The notes under the pieces were generated by a model that was not told the origin of the DNA, did no database searches, and saw only the letters and a list, made by a program, of their open reading frames with translations. The position numbers and the translations under genes are program-made. Shown here piece by piece: positions 34,123-42,977 of a stretch of 64,000 nucleotides of DNA. The stretch is from Branchiibius hedensis. GTDB lineage: Bacteria > Actinomycetota > Actinomycetes > Actinomycetales > Dermatophilaceae. Where the stretch lies: the NCBI RefSeq assembly GCF_900108585.1, contig NZ_UESZ01000001.1, positions 3,472,001 through 3,536,000 on the forward strand, in the 5' to 3' direction. Every line of letters begins with the position of its first letter. Position 1 is the first letter of the stretch.

Positions 34123-34868
34123 GCGCCGGCCGGTTCGGCCCACACCAGGTAGTTGTTCAGGTGGTGCTGCCCGACGATCGGGCTGTTCTTATCGCAGGTG
34201 ATGAGCACCAGGACCGATGACGAACTGCCGCCCCACACGTCCTGGTCGGTCGTGACCTTGGTCTTCAACTCGGAGCGTTTGTTGGTGACGATGTAGGTCA
34301 GGTTGCGACCGTCGGTGCAGGTGATGTCGACCGGCGCACCCACGCGGACCTGGTCCAGGTCGTAGAACTCGTCCGGCCCGTCGTAGGTCACGTGCCCCGC
34401 GATCACGGTGCGGCCGTTCGTGCCCAACTGGGCCGACTTGTCGTACCACATGGTGGTTTTCGGCGGCGGATAGATCTGGCCCTGGGCGTTGGTGCCCATC
34501 GCGACGACGCGCTCACCGTCGATCCCGACGCTGCTGACCGACAACCGTGCGGGCACGCAGCCGTTGCCGACCGGCTGGACCGTGGTCGGGGTGCTGTACC
34601 CGGTCGGATTGGGCACCACGGTGTTGCTCGGAACCGTCGAACTCGTGCTCTGTGTCGGCGATTGGCTGGTTTTCGCGGTGCTGGTGGCCGTGCTGCTGGT
34701 CGGTGCGGAGCTGCTCGTCGTGGGGGTGGCGGTGGTTGCGGAGGTGCCGCTGGTCGCGGAGGTGCCACTCGCCGTACCCGATGGTGAGCTCGAGGCGCCG
34801 CCCCCGCAGGCACTGAGGGTCAGGGCGGCCGCGGCCAGGGCCACGGGGGCGAGGAGGCGGCGAGTCAT
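34119..34868 (-). CDS. Sortase-like lipoprotein (class E/F-type fold)
   Basis: A 249-residue protein with a lipobox ending LSAC (Cys21), a long Ser/Thr-rich linker (about residues 22-90) and a sortase domain. His159 in VIAGHVTYDG and Cys225 in VLVLITCDKN match the sortase catalytic pair. No Arg follows Cys225 to the C-terminus, where active sortases usually have one; the corresponding place reads HHLNNYLVW. It may be an inactive or altered sortase. It overlaps the SRPBCC gene upstream and pheA at its 3' end by 4 bp each. Confidence 0.75.
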   Translation of the reverse strand: MTRRLLAPVALAAAALTLSACGGGASSSPSGTASGTSATSGTSATTATPTTSSSAPTSSTATSTAKTSQSPTQSTSSTVPSNTVVPNPTGYSTPTTVQPVGNGCVPARLSVSSVGIDGERVVAMGTNAQGQIYPPPKTTMWYDKSAQLGTNGRTVIAGHVTYDGPDEFYDLDQVRVGAPVDITCTDGRNLTYIVTNKRSELKTKVTTDQDVWGGSSSSVLVLITCDKNSPIVGQHHLNNYLVWAEPAGA

Positions 34869-35341
34869 GCTCTGAGTGTGCCTGGTGACTCTGGCCGCTG
34901 GACTGCCGCCCGGTGCAGACCGCGCATGCCGGACCGCATCATCCACGCGTGGTTGGCCCTCAGCAGCGGCCGGCCGCCACGGGCGAGCACCCGAAGCCAG
35001 GGTGCTGCGCGCAGCGTCACCTCCTGGTGGAAGTGCACGATCGTCACGTCCTGCTCCCGTACGTCGAACTGGGCCCAGCCGTCCAGGTCACCTGCCAGCC
35101 GCGCACGGAAGACCCCGTCCGCCGGGTCCAGCCGCTCTTTGGTGAGGGTCAATCGCAACCGGTAGGGCAGCAGGCTGCGGATCTGCACCCGGCCGTGGTC
35201 GGCGTCGATCGTCTCGATGTCCCTGATCTGCGGCCACCACCTGTCCCAGTGCCACGGATCGGACAGGACGTCGATCACCGCCCGGCGCGGAGCAGCCACC
35301 GGGTGGGTGCTGTCGAAGACGAAGTGTGCTCCGGCGACCAC
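34865..35341 (-). CDS. SRPBCC (START/Bet v1-like) family protein
   Basis: A 158-residue ligand-binding-fold protein. The SRPBCC pattern is seen in HPVAAPRRAVIDVLSDPWHWDRWWPQI near the start, with alternating strands and a long C-terminal helix rich in Arg/His (ANHAWMMRSGMRGLHRA). Such proteins bind hydrophobic ligands or polyketides. It starts at GTG 35341, six bases after the lipid kinase gene, and overlaps the sortase gene by 4 bp. No specific role can be assigned. Confidence 0.75.
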   Translation of the reverse strand: MVAGAHFVFDSTHPVAAPRRAVIDVLSDPWHWDRWWPQIRDIETIDADHGRVQIRSLLPYRLRLTLTKERLDPADGVFRARLAGDLDGWAQFDVREQDVTIVHFHQEVTLRAAPWLRVLARGGRPLLRANHAWMMRSGMRGLHRAAVQRPESPGTLRA

Positions 35342-35347
35342 GGCGAG

Positions 35348-36259
35348 TCAGCTGCGGACGGTGAGGGCGCTCGGCAGCACCTCGATCCGCAGACCGATCG
35401 CCGAGCCCAGGTGGTCGCCGTCGATCTCGATCGGGGTCGGTGCGCCGGCACGCAGTTCGACGGCCCGGGCCACCCGGCGTTCCACCGCGTGGCTCGATCG
35501 CTTCGACCGGCCCAGGATGCTCACGACGACCTTCGGCCAACCGAGCAGGCCACCGGCGCGGATCAGCACGGCGTCGAGTTCACCGTCGTCGAAGCGAGCG
35601 TTCGGCATCAGTTGCACTCCGCCGGTCAGCAGACCGCAGGAGCCGACGATGACGGTGGTGACCTCGGTGTCGACAGGTTGATCGTCGTCGAAGGTCACGG
35701 TCATCGCGGTGTGGTCATGCCGGACGTGCCGCAGTCCGTTGACCGGGTAGGCCAGCCAACTCAACCGCGCCTTCAACGCATCCGGGGTGCCGCCGAGAAT
35801 GTCCGCGTCGAGGCCGAATCCGGTCATCACCAGGCCGTATTCAGGCTCGGCCCACTGGTCGTCGCCGTCGCGGTCGATGGTTACCCGCATGACATCGATC
35901 GGTCGCGGTCGTCCGGTCAACGCCGCCGTGAGGCCGTCCTGGAACCGCCGATGGGGCAGTTTCATGTTGCGCGCCAGCAGGTTCCCGGTGCCGGCGCTGA
36001 GCAGACCCAACGGCACGCCGCTGCCCAGCGCGCCACTGGCCACAGCACGAACAGTCCCGTCCCCGCCGTACGGGCAGATCAGGTCGGCGCCCTGCTGGAC
36101 GGCTTCGAGCGCCTGCCCCCGACCGGTGTCCCGCGCGGTGGTTTCGAACCACAGCGGTTCAGCCCATCCGTGGCTCTCGAAGACCGCACGCGCCTGGGCG
36201 CGGAGCCGCTCGGGGTCGGAGACCTTGGTGGGGTTGACGATCACCGCGGCCGTGGGCAT
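35348..36259 (-). CDS. Diacylglycerol kinase-family lipid kinase
   Basis: A 303-residue DAGK_cat enzyme (DgkB/YegS-type) that phosphorylates diacylglycerol or a related lipid. The ATP-binding signature [14 protein letters not shown] is near residue 63 and [11 protein letters not shown] near 90; the C-terminal beta domain contains [12 protein letters not shown] and ends EIDGDHLG. It heads a three-gene operon with an SRPBCC protein and a sortase-like lipoprotein and is divergent from serS across 40 bp. Confidence 0.9.
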   Translation of the reverse strand: MPTAAVIVNPTKVSDPERLRAQARAVFESHGWAEPLWFETTARDTGRGQALEAVQQGADLICPYGGDGTVRAVASGALGSGVPLGLLSAGTGNLLARNMKLPHRRFQDGLTAALTGRPRPIDVMRVTIDRDGDDQWAEPEYGLVMTGFGLDADILGGTPDALKARLSWLAYPVNGLRHVRHDHTAMTVTFDDDQPVDTEVTTVIVGSCGLLTGGVQLMPNARFDDGELDAVLIRAGGLLGWPKVVVSILGRSKRSSHAVERRVARAVELRAGAPTPIEIDGDHLGSAIGLRIEVLPSALTVRS

Positions 36260-36299
36260 GACCGCAACCTATCCCAGGGCCGGGCTAGCCTTGTCGATC

Positions 36300-37610
36300 G
36301 TGATCGACATCAAGGTGTTGCGGGAGGACCCCGAGCGGGTCAAAGCCAGCCAACGGGCCAGGGGGGCCGACGAGTCCCTGGTGGACCAGATCCTGTCGGC
36401 GGACTCCGCGCGGCGTACTGCGCTGTCGCACTTCGAAGAACTGCGCTCGCAGCAGAAGTCGGTCAGCAAGCAGGTCGGCGCAGCCATGGGCCAACTCAAC
36501 GCGGCCCGCAAACGCGGCGAAGACGTCACCGCGTTGGAGCAGCAGGCCGAGCAGGCGCGCACCGATGCGGCGGCCCTTGCCGCCCAGGTGAAGTCGCTGG
36601 AAGCGCAGGCCACGGAGCAGTCGGCAACCTTCGAGACGTTGCTGAAGAAGGTCGGCAACCTCATCATCGACGGCGTGCCCGCCGGCGGGGAGGACGATTA
36701 CACCGTCCGCGAGGTCGTCGGGTCGCCGACCGAGTTCGACTTCGAGCCGCTGGACCACCTGGCCCTGGGTGAGCGGCTCGCGGCGATCGACATGGAGCGT
36801 GGCGCGAAGGTCGGCGGATCGCGGTTCTACTTCCTGACCGGTGTCGGCGCACGGTTGGAACTCGGCCTGTTGCAGATGGGACTGGCCTTCGCCGTCGAGC
36901 ACGGGTTCACCCCGATGATCACCCCTTCGCTGGTGCGACCGGACATCATGACCGGCGCCGGCTTCCTCGACGAGCACGCCGACGAGGTCTACCGCCTCGA
37001 GGCCGACGACCTCTACCTCACCGGGACCTCGGAGGTGGCGCTCGCGGGCTATCACGCCGACGAGATCATCGACCTGTCCCAGGGGCCGCGCCGCTACGTC
37101 GGCTGGTCGACCTGCTACCGCCGCGAGGCCGGCTCGCACGGCAAGGACACCCGGGGCATCATCCGGGTGCACCAGTTCCAGAAGCTGGAGATGTTCGTGT
37201 ACTGCGACCCGGCGCAGGCCGAGGCCGAGCACGAGCGGCTGCTGGGTTGGGAGCGGGAGATGCTGGCCAAGATCGAGGTGCCCTACCGGATCATCGACAC
37301 TGCGGCCGGCGATCTGGGCAACCCTGCCGCGCGCAAGTTCGACTGCGAGGCATGGGTGCCGACCCAGGGTCGCTACCGCGAGTTGACGTCGACCTCGAAC
37401 TGTACGACGTACCAAGCCCGCCGCCTGAACACCCGGTTCCGCACCGACGAGGGCAAGTCCGAGATCGTCGCGACGCTGAACGGCACGCTGGCGACGACGC
37501 GTTGGCTGGTCGCGATCCTGGAGAACCACCAGCAGGCCGACGGTTCGGTCCGGGTGCCGGCCGCGCTTGCCCCGTTCGTCGGTGAGGACGTCCTGAAGCC
37601 GGTGAGCTGA
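36300..37610 (+). CDS. serS: Seryl-tRNA synthetase
   Basis: A 436-residue class II aminoacyl-tRNA synthetase that charges tRNA-Ser. The N-terminal antiparallel coiled-coil arm occupies residues about 30-110 (rich in Glu/Gln/Ala). Catalytic motif 2 is seen as [21 protein letters not shown] near residue 275 (key residues R, E, F) and motif 3 as [18 protein letters not shown] near 395. GTG 36300 gives the usual start [12 protein letters not shown]. No T-box or other leader is visible in the 40-bp gap upstream. Confidence 0.97.
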   Translation: MIDIKVLREDPERVKASQRARGADESLVDQILSADSARRTALSHFEELRSQQKSVSKQVGAAMGQLNAARKRGEDVTALEQQAEQARTDAAALAAQVKSLEAQATEQSATFETLLKKVGNLIIDGVPAGGEDDYTVREVVGSPTEFDFEPLDHLALGERLAAIDMERGAKVGGSRFYFLTGVGARLELGLLQMGLAFAVEHGFTPMITPSLVRPDIMTGAGFLDEHADEVYRLEADDLYLTGTSEVALAGYHADEIIDLSQGPRRYVGWSTCYRREAGSHGKDTRGIIRVHQFQKLEMFVYCDPAQAEAEHERLLGWEREMLAKIEVPYRIIDTAAGDLGNPAARKFDCEAWVPTQGRYRELTSTSNCTTYQARRLNTRFRTDEGKSEIVATLNGTLATTRWLVAILENHQQADGSVRVPAALAPFVGEDVLKPVS

Positions 37611-37628
37611 TCCGGTTAGCCTGGGCCG

Positions 37629-38903
37629 GTGGCGACGGTTGGGGCGTTTTTCGGGGTCGGTGATCCGTGGAAGCGGCCCTTGCCCGCCTCCTGGTGGCGC
37701 CGGGACATCGCCATCGCAGTCGCCTTCGTGCTCGTGGGCGCGCTCGGTCTGGAGTTGGAGCGCAGCCTCGGGTCGCTGAGCGAGGTCACCGCGCCGGTCG
37801 TGGTGCAGCATGTGCCGCTGATCCTTGCGGGCGTGCTCATCGTGTGGCGGCGACGGTTCCCGATTGCGACGGTCCTGGCCATCACGGTGTTGTGGATCGC
37901 AACCGGGATTCTGCTGCCGCCGCTCGCGGTCAGCGTGGTGTTGCAATTCCTCTATCTCGCAGGGTTCTACGCTGCGGTGGCGTGGGGTGCACCGCGCGGG
38001 CGGACCGTGGCCGTCGTGGCGTTGTGCGTCGCGGCGTTGATGGTGTGGGTGACCATTGACCTGGTCCATCGCACGACGGCGTCCGGTCCGTCGCCGGGCC
38101 CGTTCCCTTATCCGGCCGCTCTGGCCGCGTACATCTACCTGATCAACGCCATCTACTTCGGCGGCGCGATCCTCGGCGGCGCGCTGGACTGGCGCAATGC
38201 GCGGCAGCGGGCCGCGTTGGCCGAGCAGGCCGGTCTGATCGAGCAGCAGGCGGCGCAGTTGCGGGATCGCTCGGTGGTCGATGAGCGGGTCCGGATCGCC
38301 CGCGAACTGCACGACGTGGTGGCGCATCACGTCGCGCTGATGGGTGTGCAAGCAGCGGCCGCGCGACGGGTGCTGACGGTCGATCCACCCGCAGCGGCTG
38401 GTGCGCTGGAAACCGTTGAGTCATCCGCCCGTTCGGCGGTCACCGAGATGCGTTCGCTGGTGGGCACGTTGCGCGGTGACGATGCCGACTCGCGGACCCC
38501 TGCGCCCACCCTGGCGGACGTCCCTGCGCTGGTGGCCCAGTTCGACACGTTGGGTCTTGGCACGACGTACGTGCTGGTGGACGGCGACGGCCTGGCCGAG
38601 CGGGTGCCGACAGCAGCAGGTTTCGGGGTCTACCGCGTTGTGCAGGAGGCGCTGTCCAACGTGCGGGCGCACTCGTCGGCGGCCACCGCGTCGGTGACGG
38701 TGCGCGTGGTCCGGGCCGGTGAGGGTGGGTACGTCGAGGCGGAGGTTCTCGACGCCGGCTCGCCCGTGCCGGGCACATCGGGAACGGGCCTGGGGCTGCA
38801 GGGGATTCGCGAACGGGTTGCGGCCCTCGGCGGTGAGGCCGAGATCGGACCGCGGGCTACCGGCGGCTTTCGGGTACGGGCCCGGATCCCATTCTTGCTC
38901 TAG
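37629..38903 (+). CDS. NarL-type sensor histidine kinase
   Basis: A 424-residue membrane kinase. Five or six hydrophobic segments fill residues 25-190, with no large outer sensor domain. The HisKA_3 box RIARELHDVVAHHVALM near residue 225 holds the phosphorylated His. The HATPase domain shows VVQEALSNVRAHS and GTGLGLQGIRERV. The likely partner is the response regulator at 41338-41997, which is on the same strand but 2.4 kb away behind two opposite genes. It starts at GTG 37629, 18 bp after serS. Confidence 0.9.
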   Translation: MATVGAFFGVGDPWKRPLPASWWRRDIAIAVAFVLVGALGLELERSLGSLSEVTAPVVVQHVPLILAGVLIVWRRRFPIATVLAITVLWIATGILLPPLAVSVVLQFLYLAGFYAAVAWGAPRGRTVAVVALCVAALMVWVTIDLVHRTTASGPSPGPFPYPAALAAYIYLINAIYFGGAILGGALDWRNARQRAALAEQAGLIEQQAAQLRDRSVVDERVRIARELHDVVAHHVALMGVQAAAARRVLTVDPPAAAGALETVESSARSAVTEMRSLVGTLRGDDADSRTPAPTLADVPALVAQFDTLGLGTTYVLVDGDGLAERVPTAAGFGVYRVVQEALSNVRAHSSAATASVTVRVVRAGEGGYVEAEVLDAGSPVPGTSGTGLGLQGIRERVAALGGEAEIGPRATGGFRVRARIPFLL

Positions 38904-38909
38904 GGAAGT

Positions 38910-39515
38910 TCATTGTGTGGTGTCGGCGACGACCGTCACGCCGATCGACTGACTGCCGCGACGCAGCCCCTCCTGGAAGTCGATGGTGACGCCTTCGACA
39001 CGCACGGTGCCGACCTGGGTGGGGGTGACCGCCAGGATGACGTCGCGGTAGTCATTGAAGACCCGGGTGCCGCTGCCCAACGGCTCGACGCTTTGGCACA
39101 CCCGATGCAACGTGTCGGCCATACCTGACCCCATCCCCAGGTCCTTGGTTCGGTGGACGCAGTAGAGCAGAGACAGGTGAGCTGCGCTGGAGTTCTCGAC
39201 GACGTTAGGTCGAGCGTCCACGACGTCGACGGTGACCGTGGGCTCGGGCAACTGCGTCGGTCCGCCCACCTGGACCGGGGGCCCACTCGCGGCCGAACTC
39301 ATCGTGATGTCAGGGACTTCCCCGGCGGCGGCGTACACGGCCATTCCGAAGTACTCGGTGCTGCCGATCGTCGGATGGGCGGTGATCGTTGCGCCGGACT
39401 CGCCGAAGGCCTGCGGGCTGAGCACCCATCGCGCGGCGAGGAACAGCAGGACGGCTGCGACGGCCAACGCCGCGGCCGCCCACGCGGCGCCGTGACGACG
39501 TGATGCGGGGCTCAT
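38910..39515 (-). CDS. Membrane-anchored secreted protein of unknown function
   Basis: A 201-residue protein with one N-terminal membrane anchor (AAWAAAALAVAAVLLFLAARWVL) and an outer part of about 165 residues with a beta-rich look and two Cys (LLYCVH and HRVCQS) that could form a disulfide. I do not recognise the family. ATG 39515 (MSPASRRHG) gives a standard signal anchor. It is followed 6 bp away by the end of the convergent kinase gene and lies 21 bp downstream of the pyruvate oxidase-type gene. Confidence 0.6.
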   Translation of the reverse strand: MSPASRRHGAAWAAAALAVAAVLLFLAARWVLSPQAFGESGATITAHPTIGSTEYFGMAVYAAAGEVPDITMSSAASGPPVQVGGPTQLPEPTVTVDVVDARPNVVENSSAAHLSLLYCVHRTKDLGMGSGMADTLHRVCQSVEPLGSGTRVFNDYRDVILAVTPTQVGTVRVEGVTIDFQEGLRRGSQSIGVTVVADTTQ

Positions 39516-39536
39516 GCAGGGATTTAACACCCCATG

Positions 39537-41279
39537 TCAGCCGCGGGGGATGTTGCGCAGGTTGGAGCGCGCCATCGCAACGGCCTCCCCGGCGCCACCG
39601 TTGAGCACGATCTTGCTCATCGCGGTCGCGAAGCCGAAGACCTGGTCGGAGGTGATCTTCGGCGGGATCGACAACGCCCGCGGGTCGGTGACGATGTCCA
39701 CCAGGGACGGTCCGTCCGAAGCCAGGGACTCACCGAAGGCCCCCTCCAACTGGCGCGGGTCGGTGACCCGGATCGAATGCCAACCCATCGCAGCAGCGAT
39801 ATCGGCGAAATTGACCACGGGAGTGTCGGTTCCGAAGTCCGGCATCGCATCGACCAGCATCTCCAGCTTGACCATCCCGAGGGTGGCGTTGTTGAAGACC
39901 ATCACCTTGATCGGCAGGTCGTACATCTTCGCGGTCAGCATGTCGCCCAGCAGCATCGACAACCCGCCGTCACCGCACACCGAGACGACCTGGCGGTTCG
40001 GGAAGGCGAACTGCGCGCCGAGCGCCTGCGGCAGTGCGTTGGCCATCGATCCATGGAGGAAGGAGCCGATCAATCGCCGCGTCCCGAGCGGCTCGATGTA
40101 TCGCGCTGTCCAGACGTTGCACATGCCGGTGTCGGCCGTGAAGATCGCATCAGGCGCCGCGACCTTGTCCAGGATCGACGCGGCGTACTCCGGGTGGATC
40201 GGCACGCGGGTCTCGACGTTCTTCGTATACGCACCAACGGCTTTGCTCATCAACCGCTCGTGCTTCTTGAGCGTTTTGGACAGGAACTTCTGGTCCTTCT
40301 TGGGCTCGACCAGCTCTTCCAGCGCCAGCAGCGTCGGCAGCACGTCACCGTGCACCGGGATGTCGACTCCGGTGCGCCGGCCGATGATCGCGGCCCGCCG
40401 ATCGACCTGCGCGGTGCGCACGTCGGGCAGGAACTGGTCGTAGGGGAAGTCGGTGCCGAGCAGCAGCAGCAGGTCGGCGTCCTCGATCCCGGCCGCCGCC
40501 GCGCCGTACCCGAGCAACCCGGTCATCCCCACGTCGTAGGGGTTGTCCCACTGGATCTGGTCCTTGCCGCGCAGGCTGTGCCCGATCGGCGCACCGATCT
40601 TCTCCGCGAGCGCGATCACCTGGTCGTGCGCCTCGCCAGTGCCGAAGCCGGCGAAGATGGCCACCCGCGACGCGGAGTTGATCGCCTCCGCCAGTTGCTG
40701 CACCACGGCCGGTGCGGGCATCAGGTGACCGTGCTCGATCGGCACGTACGCCGGAGGCTCGCCCTGCGCGTCCAGCGACGCCAGATCCCCGGGCAGCGTC
40801 ACGACCGCCACACCGCCGTCGCCCAGGGCATGGGAGATCGCGGCGTGCACGACCCGCGGCGACTGCTGCGGGGTGCTAATCAACTCGCTGTAGACGCTGC
40901 ACTCGTTGAAGAGTCGGTCGGGGTGGGTCTCCTGGAAGTAGGACTGCCCGATCTGGGTGCTCGGGATGTGGCTGGCGATCGCCAGCACCGGCGCTCCGGT
41001 GCGGTTCGCGTCGTACAAACCATTGATCAGATGCAGGTTGCCCGGGCCACACGAGCCGGCGCACACCGCCAACTCGCCGGTAAGTTGCGCATCCGCGGAC
41101 GCTGCGAACGCCGCTGCCTCTTCGTGCCGCACGTGGATCCAGTCGATACCGCCCTTGGCGCTGCCACCGGTCTCCCGCACCGCATCGACGATCGGATTGA
41201 GGCTGTCGCCCACGATCCCGTAGATCCGGCGCACACCGGCGTCCTGCAGTTGTCCGACAAGTTGCTGGGCGAGTTTCAC
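39537..41279 (-). CDS. poxB: Thiamine-diphosphate enzyme, pyruvate oxidase/dehydrogenase (quinone) type
   Basis: A 580-residue ThDP- and FAD-type enzyme of the PoxB class, which turns pyruvate into acetate and CO2 with electrons to quinone, or to oxygen in oxidases. The N-terminal PYR domain shows YGIVGDSLNPIVDA and the catalytic Glu in VRHEEAAAFAA near residue 60. The PP domain has the ThDP/Mg motif VCGDGGLSMLLGD ... FNNATLGMVK. GTG 41279 with GAGAGGA nine bases upstream is the best start. Whether it has the C-terminal lipid-binding tail of E. coli PoxB is unclear. Confidence 0.87.
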   Translation of the reverse strand: MKLAQQLVGQLQDAGVRRIYGIVGDSLNPIVDAVRETGGSAKGGIDWIHVRHEEAAAFAASADAQLTGELAVCAGSCGPGNLHLINGLYDANRTGAPVLAIASHIPSTQIGQSYFQETHPDRLFNECSVYSELISTPQQSPRVVHAAISHALGDGGVAVVTLPGDLASLDAQGEPPAYVPIEHGHLMPAPAVVQQLAEAINSASRVAIFAGFGTGEAHDQVIALAEKIGAPIGHSLRGKDQIQWDNPYDVGMTGLLGYGAAAAGIEDADLLLLLGTDFPYDQFLPDVRTAQVDRRAAIIGRRTGVDIPVHGDVLPTLLALEELVEPKKDQKFLSKTLKKHERLMSKAVGAYTKNVETRVPIHPEYAASILDKVAAPDAIFTADTGMCNVWTARYIEPLGTRRLIGSFLHGSMANALPQALGAQFAFPNRQVVSVCGDGGLSMLLGDMLTAKMYDLPIKVMVFNNATLGMVKLEMLVDAMPDFGTDTPVVNFADIAAAMGWHSIRVTDPRQLEGAFGESLASDGPSLVDIVTDPRALSIPPKITSDQVFGFATAMSKIVLNGGAGEAVAMARSNLRNIPRG

Positions 41280-41337
41280 GAGCGGTGTCCTCTCGGTCGG
41301 CGGGACTCCCACGCTAGCCGCTGGATAGGGTCAGGCC

Positions 41338-41997
41338 ATGTCCGAGGCACCCCTGCGCATCCTGGTCGTCGACGACCAGGCCCTGGTGCGCAGCGGCTTC
41401 GCGATGATGCTGTCCGTCGAGCCGGACATCGAGGTCGTCGGTGAGGCGGCCGATGGCGCCGAATCCGTAGAAGCAGCAACCCGATTGGTTCCCGACGTCG
41501 TCCTGATGGACGTCGAGATGCCCCGGTTGAACGGTATCGACGCCTGCCGCAGCATCGTGGCGGCCGGTACCGCCAAGGTCCTGTTGCTGACCACCTTCGA
41601 CCGTGACGATTATCTCTTCGAGGGGCTGGCCGCCGGAGCCAGCGGCTTCCTGCTGAAGAACACCAGCCCCGAAGAACTCGCCGACGCCATCCGCACGGTG
41701 GGCAGGGGCTACGCGTTGCTGGCTCCCGAGGTGACCCGCCGGGTGATCGAGCGCAGTACGGCGACCCCCACCCCCGCGCCGGACAGAGCCCTCGAGCAAC
41801 TCACCCCACGGGAGCTCGAGGTGCTCACGCTCGTCGGCAAGGGGCTGTCCAACGCGGAGATCGCCCAGCAACTGGTCCTGGGCGAAAGCACCGTCAAAAC
41901 GCACGTGTCGAGCGTCCTGGCCAAGTTGCAGTTACGCGATCGGGTGCAGGCCGTCGTACGTGCCTATGAGAGCGGTCTGGTCCTGCCGGGGGAGTAG
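41338..41997 (+). CDS. NarL/LuxR-family response regulator
   Basis: A 219-residue two-component regulator. The receiver domain has Asp12-Asp13, the phosphorylated Asp58 in VVLMDVEMP and the conserved Lys in FLLKNTSPEE near 107. The LuxR-type helix-turn-helix is LTPRELEVLTLVGKGLSNAEIA near residue 155 (core ELEVL and NAEIA). It likely pairs with the kinase at 37629-38903 and controls the ABC transporter genes that start 65 bp downstream. Confidence 0.93.
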   Translation: MSEAPLRILVVDDQALVRSGFAMMLSVEPDIEVVGEAADGAESVEAATRLVPDVVLMDVEMPRLNGIDACRSIVAAGTAKVLLLTTFDRDDYLFEGLAAGASGFLLKNTSPEELADAIRTVGRGYALLAPEVTRRVIERSTATPTPAPDRALEQLTPRELEVLTLVGKGLSNAEIAQQLVLGESTVKTHVSSVLAKLQLRDRVQAVVRAYESGLVLPGE

Positions 41998-42018
41998 AAC
42001 CCAGACAATCTCCGCCTG

Positions 42019-42034
42019 CGGGCGGATCCGCCCG
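42019..42034. promoter_or_regulatory. Perfect 16-bp palindrome before the ABC transporter operon
   Basis: CGGGCGGATCCGCCCG is a perfect palindrome in the 65-bp gap between the response regulator and the ABC ATPase gene. It could be the regulator's binding site or part of a weak terminator; there is no T run. The neighbouring ACCGGT and CGGCGGCCG add more dyad symmetry. Confidence 0.45.
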
Positions 42035-42062
42035 ACCGGTCGGCGGCCGTAGCGTCGAGAGC

Positions 42063-42977
42063 ATGTTGGAGCTACGAGACGTCAGCCGAAGGTTCGGCGA
42101 TCACGTCGCCGTCGACCAGGTCAGTTTCAGTGTGCCGGACGGTGCCATGACCGGGTTCGTCGGCGGCAACGGTGCCGGCAAGACCACCACCATGCGGATG
42201 ATCATGGGTGTCCTCGCCCAGCACGGGGGCCAGATCGACTGGCAGGGCCGGGCGATCACGACCACCGACCGCCGCAGCTTCGGGTACATGCCCGAGGAGC
42301 GCGGTCTGTATCCCAAGCAGCCGATCCTCGACCAGTTGATCTACCTGGCCCGGTTGCGCGGACTGAGCGCGCAGGACGCCGCGAGTCGCTCCACGCAGCT
42401 GTTGGAGCGGTTCGACCTCGGCGGACGGACCGGCGACAAGCTCGAGTCACTGTCGTTGGGCAACCAGCAGCGGGTGCAGATCATCGCCGCCCTGGTGGCC
42501 GACCCGACGATGCTGGTGCTCGACGAACCGTTCTCCGGCCTCGACCCGGCGGCGGTCGACTCCATGGCGGCGCTGCTGCGCGAATTCACCGGTAGCGGCG
42601 TGCCGGTGCTCTTCTCCTCCCACCAACTGGATCTGGTCGAGCGACTCTGCGACCGGCTGGTGATCCTCTCCCACGGCCGCGTCCTCGCCGAGGGCACCGC
42701 TGACGATCTGCGCGCCACTGAAACCGTGCGGCATCGTCTGGTGCTGGGCGGTGACGCCGGCTGGTTGCGTGACGCGCGCGGCGTACGCGTCATTGACATT
42801 GAAGGCAATACCGCTGTGCTGCAGCTTGATTCACCGGACCAGGCGGATGCCGTGCTCCGGGAGGCGATGGCCCGCGGATCCGTCCTCGAATTCGGTCCGA
42901 TCCGACCCAGCCTCGCCGACATCTACCGAGACGTCACGGCCGCAACAACCCAGACCCAGCAGGAGGTGCCCGCATGA
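42063..42977 (+). CDS. ABC exporter ATPase (NatA-like)
   Basis: A 304-residue ABC ATPase. Walker A is GGNGAGKTTT near residue 35, the signature LSLGNQQRVQ near 138 (an SLGN variant of the usual SGG), Walker B LVLDEPFSGLDP near 155, and the H-loop LFSSHQ. A C-terminal extension of about 85 residues follows, as in NatA/DUF4162 proteins. It is coupled by 4 bp to the permease gene. Confidence 0.9.
   Translation: MLELRDVSRRFGDHVAVDQVSFSVPDGAMTGFVGGNGAGKTTTMRMIMGVLAQHGGQIDWQGRAITTTDRRSFGYMPEERGLYPKQPILDQLIYLARLRGLSAQDAASRSTQLLERFDLGGRTGDKLESLSLGNQQRVQIIAALVADPTMLVLDEPFSGLDPAAVDSMAALLREFTGSGVPVLFSSHQLDLVERLCDRLVILSHGRVLAEGTADDLRATETVRHRLVLGGDAGWLRDARGVRVIDIEGNTAVLQLDSPDQADAVLREAMARGSVLEFGPIRPSLADIYRDVTAATTQTQQEVPA

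Noticed and set aside
36285-38351. A 688-codon open frame on the minus strand
   Set aside because: It is antisense to serS and the histidine kinase, both of which have complete motif sets on the plus strand.
39534-41444. A 636-codon open frame on the plus strand
   Set aside because: It is antisense to the pyruvate oxidase-type gene with its clear ThDP motifs.
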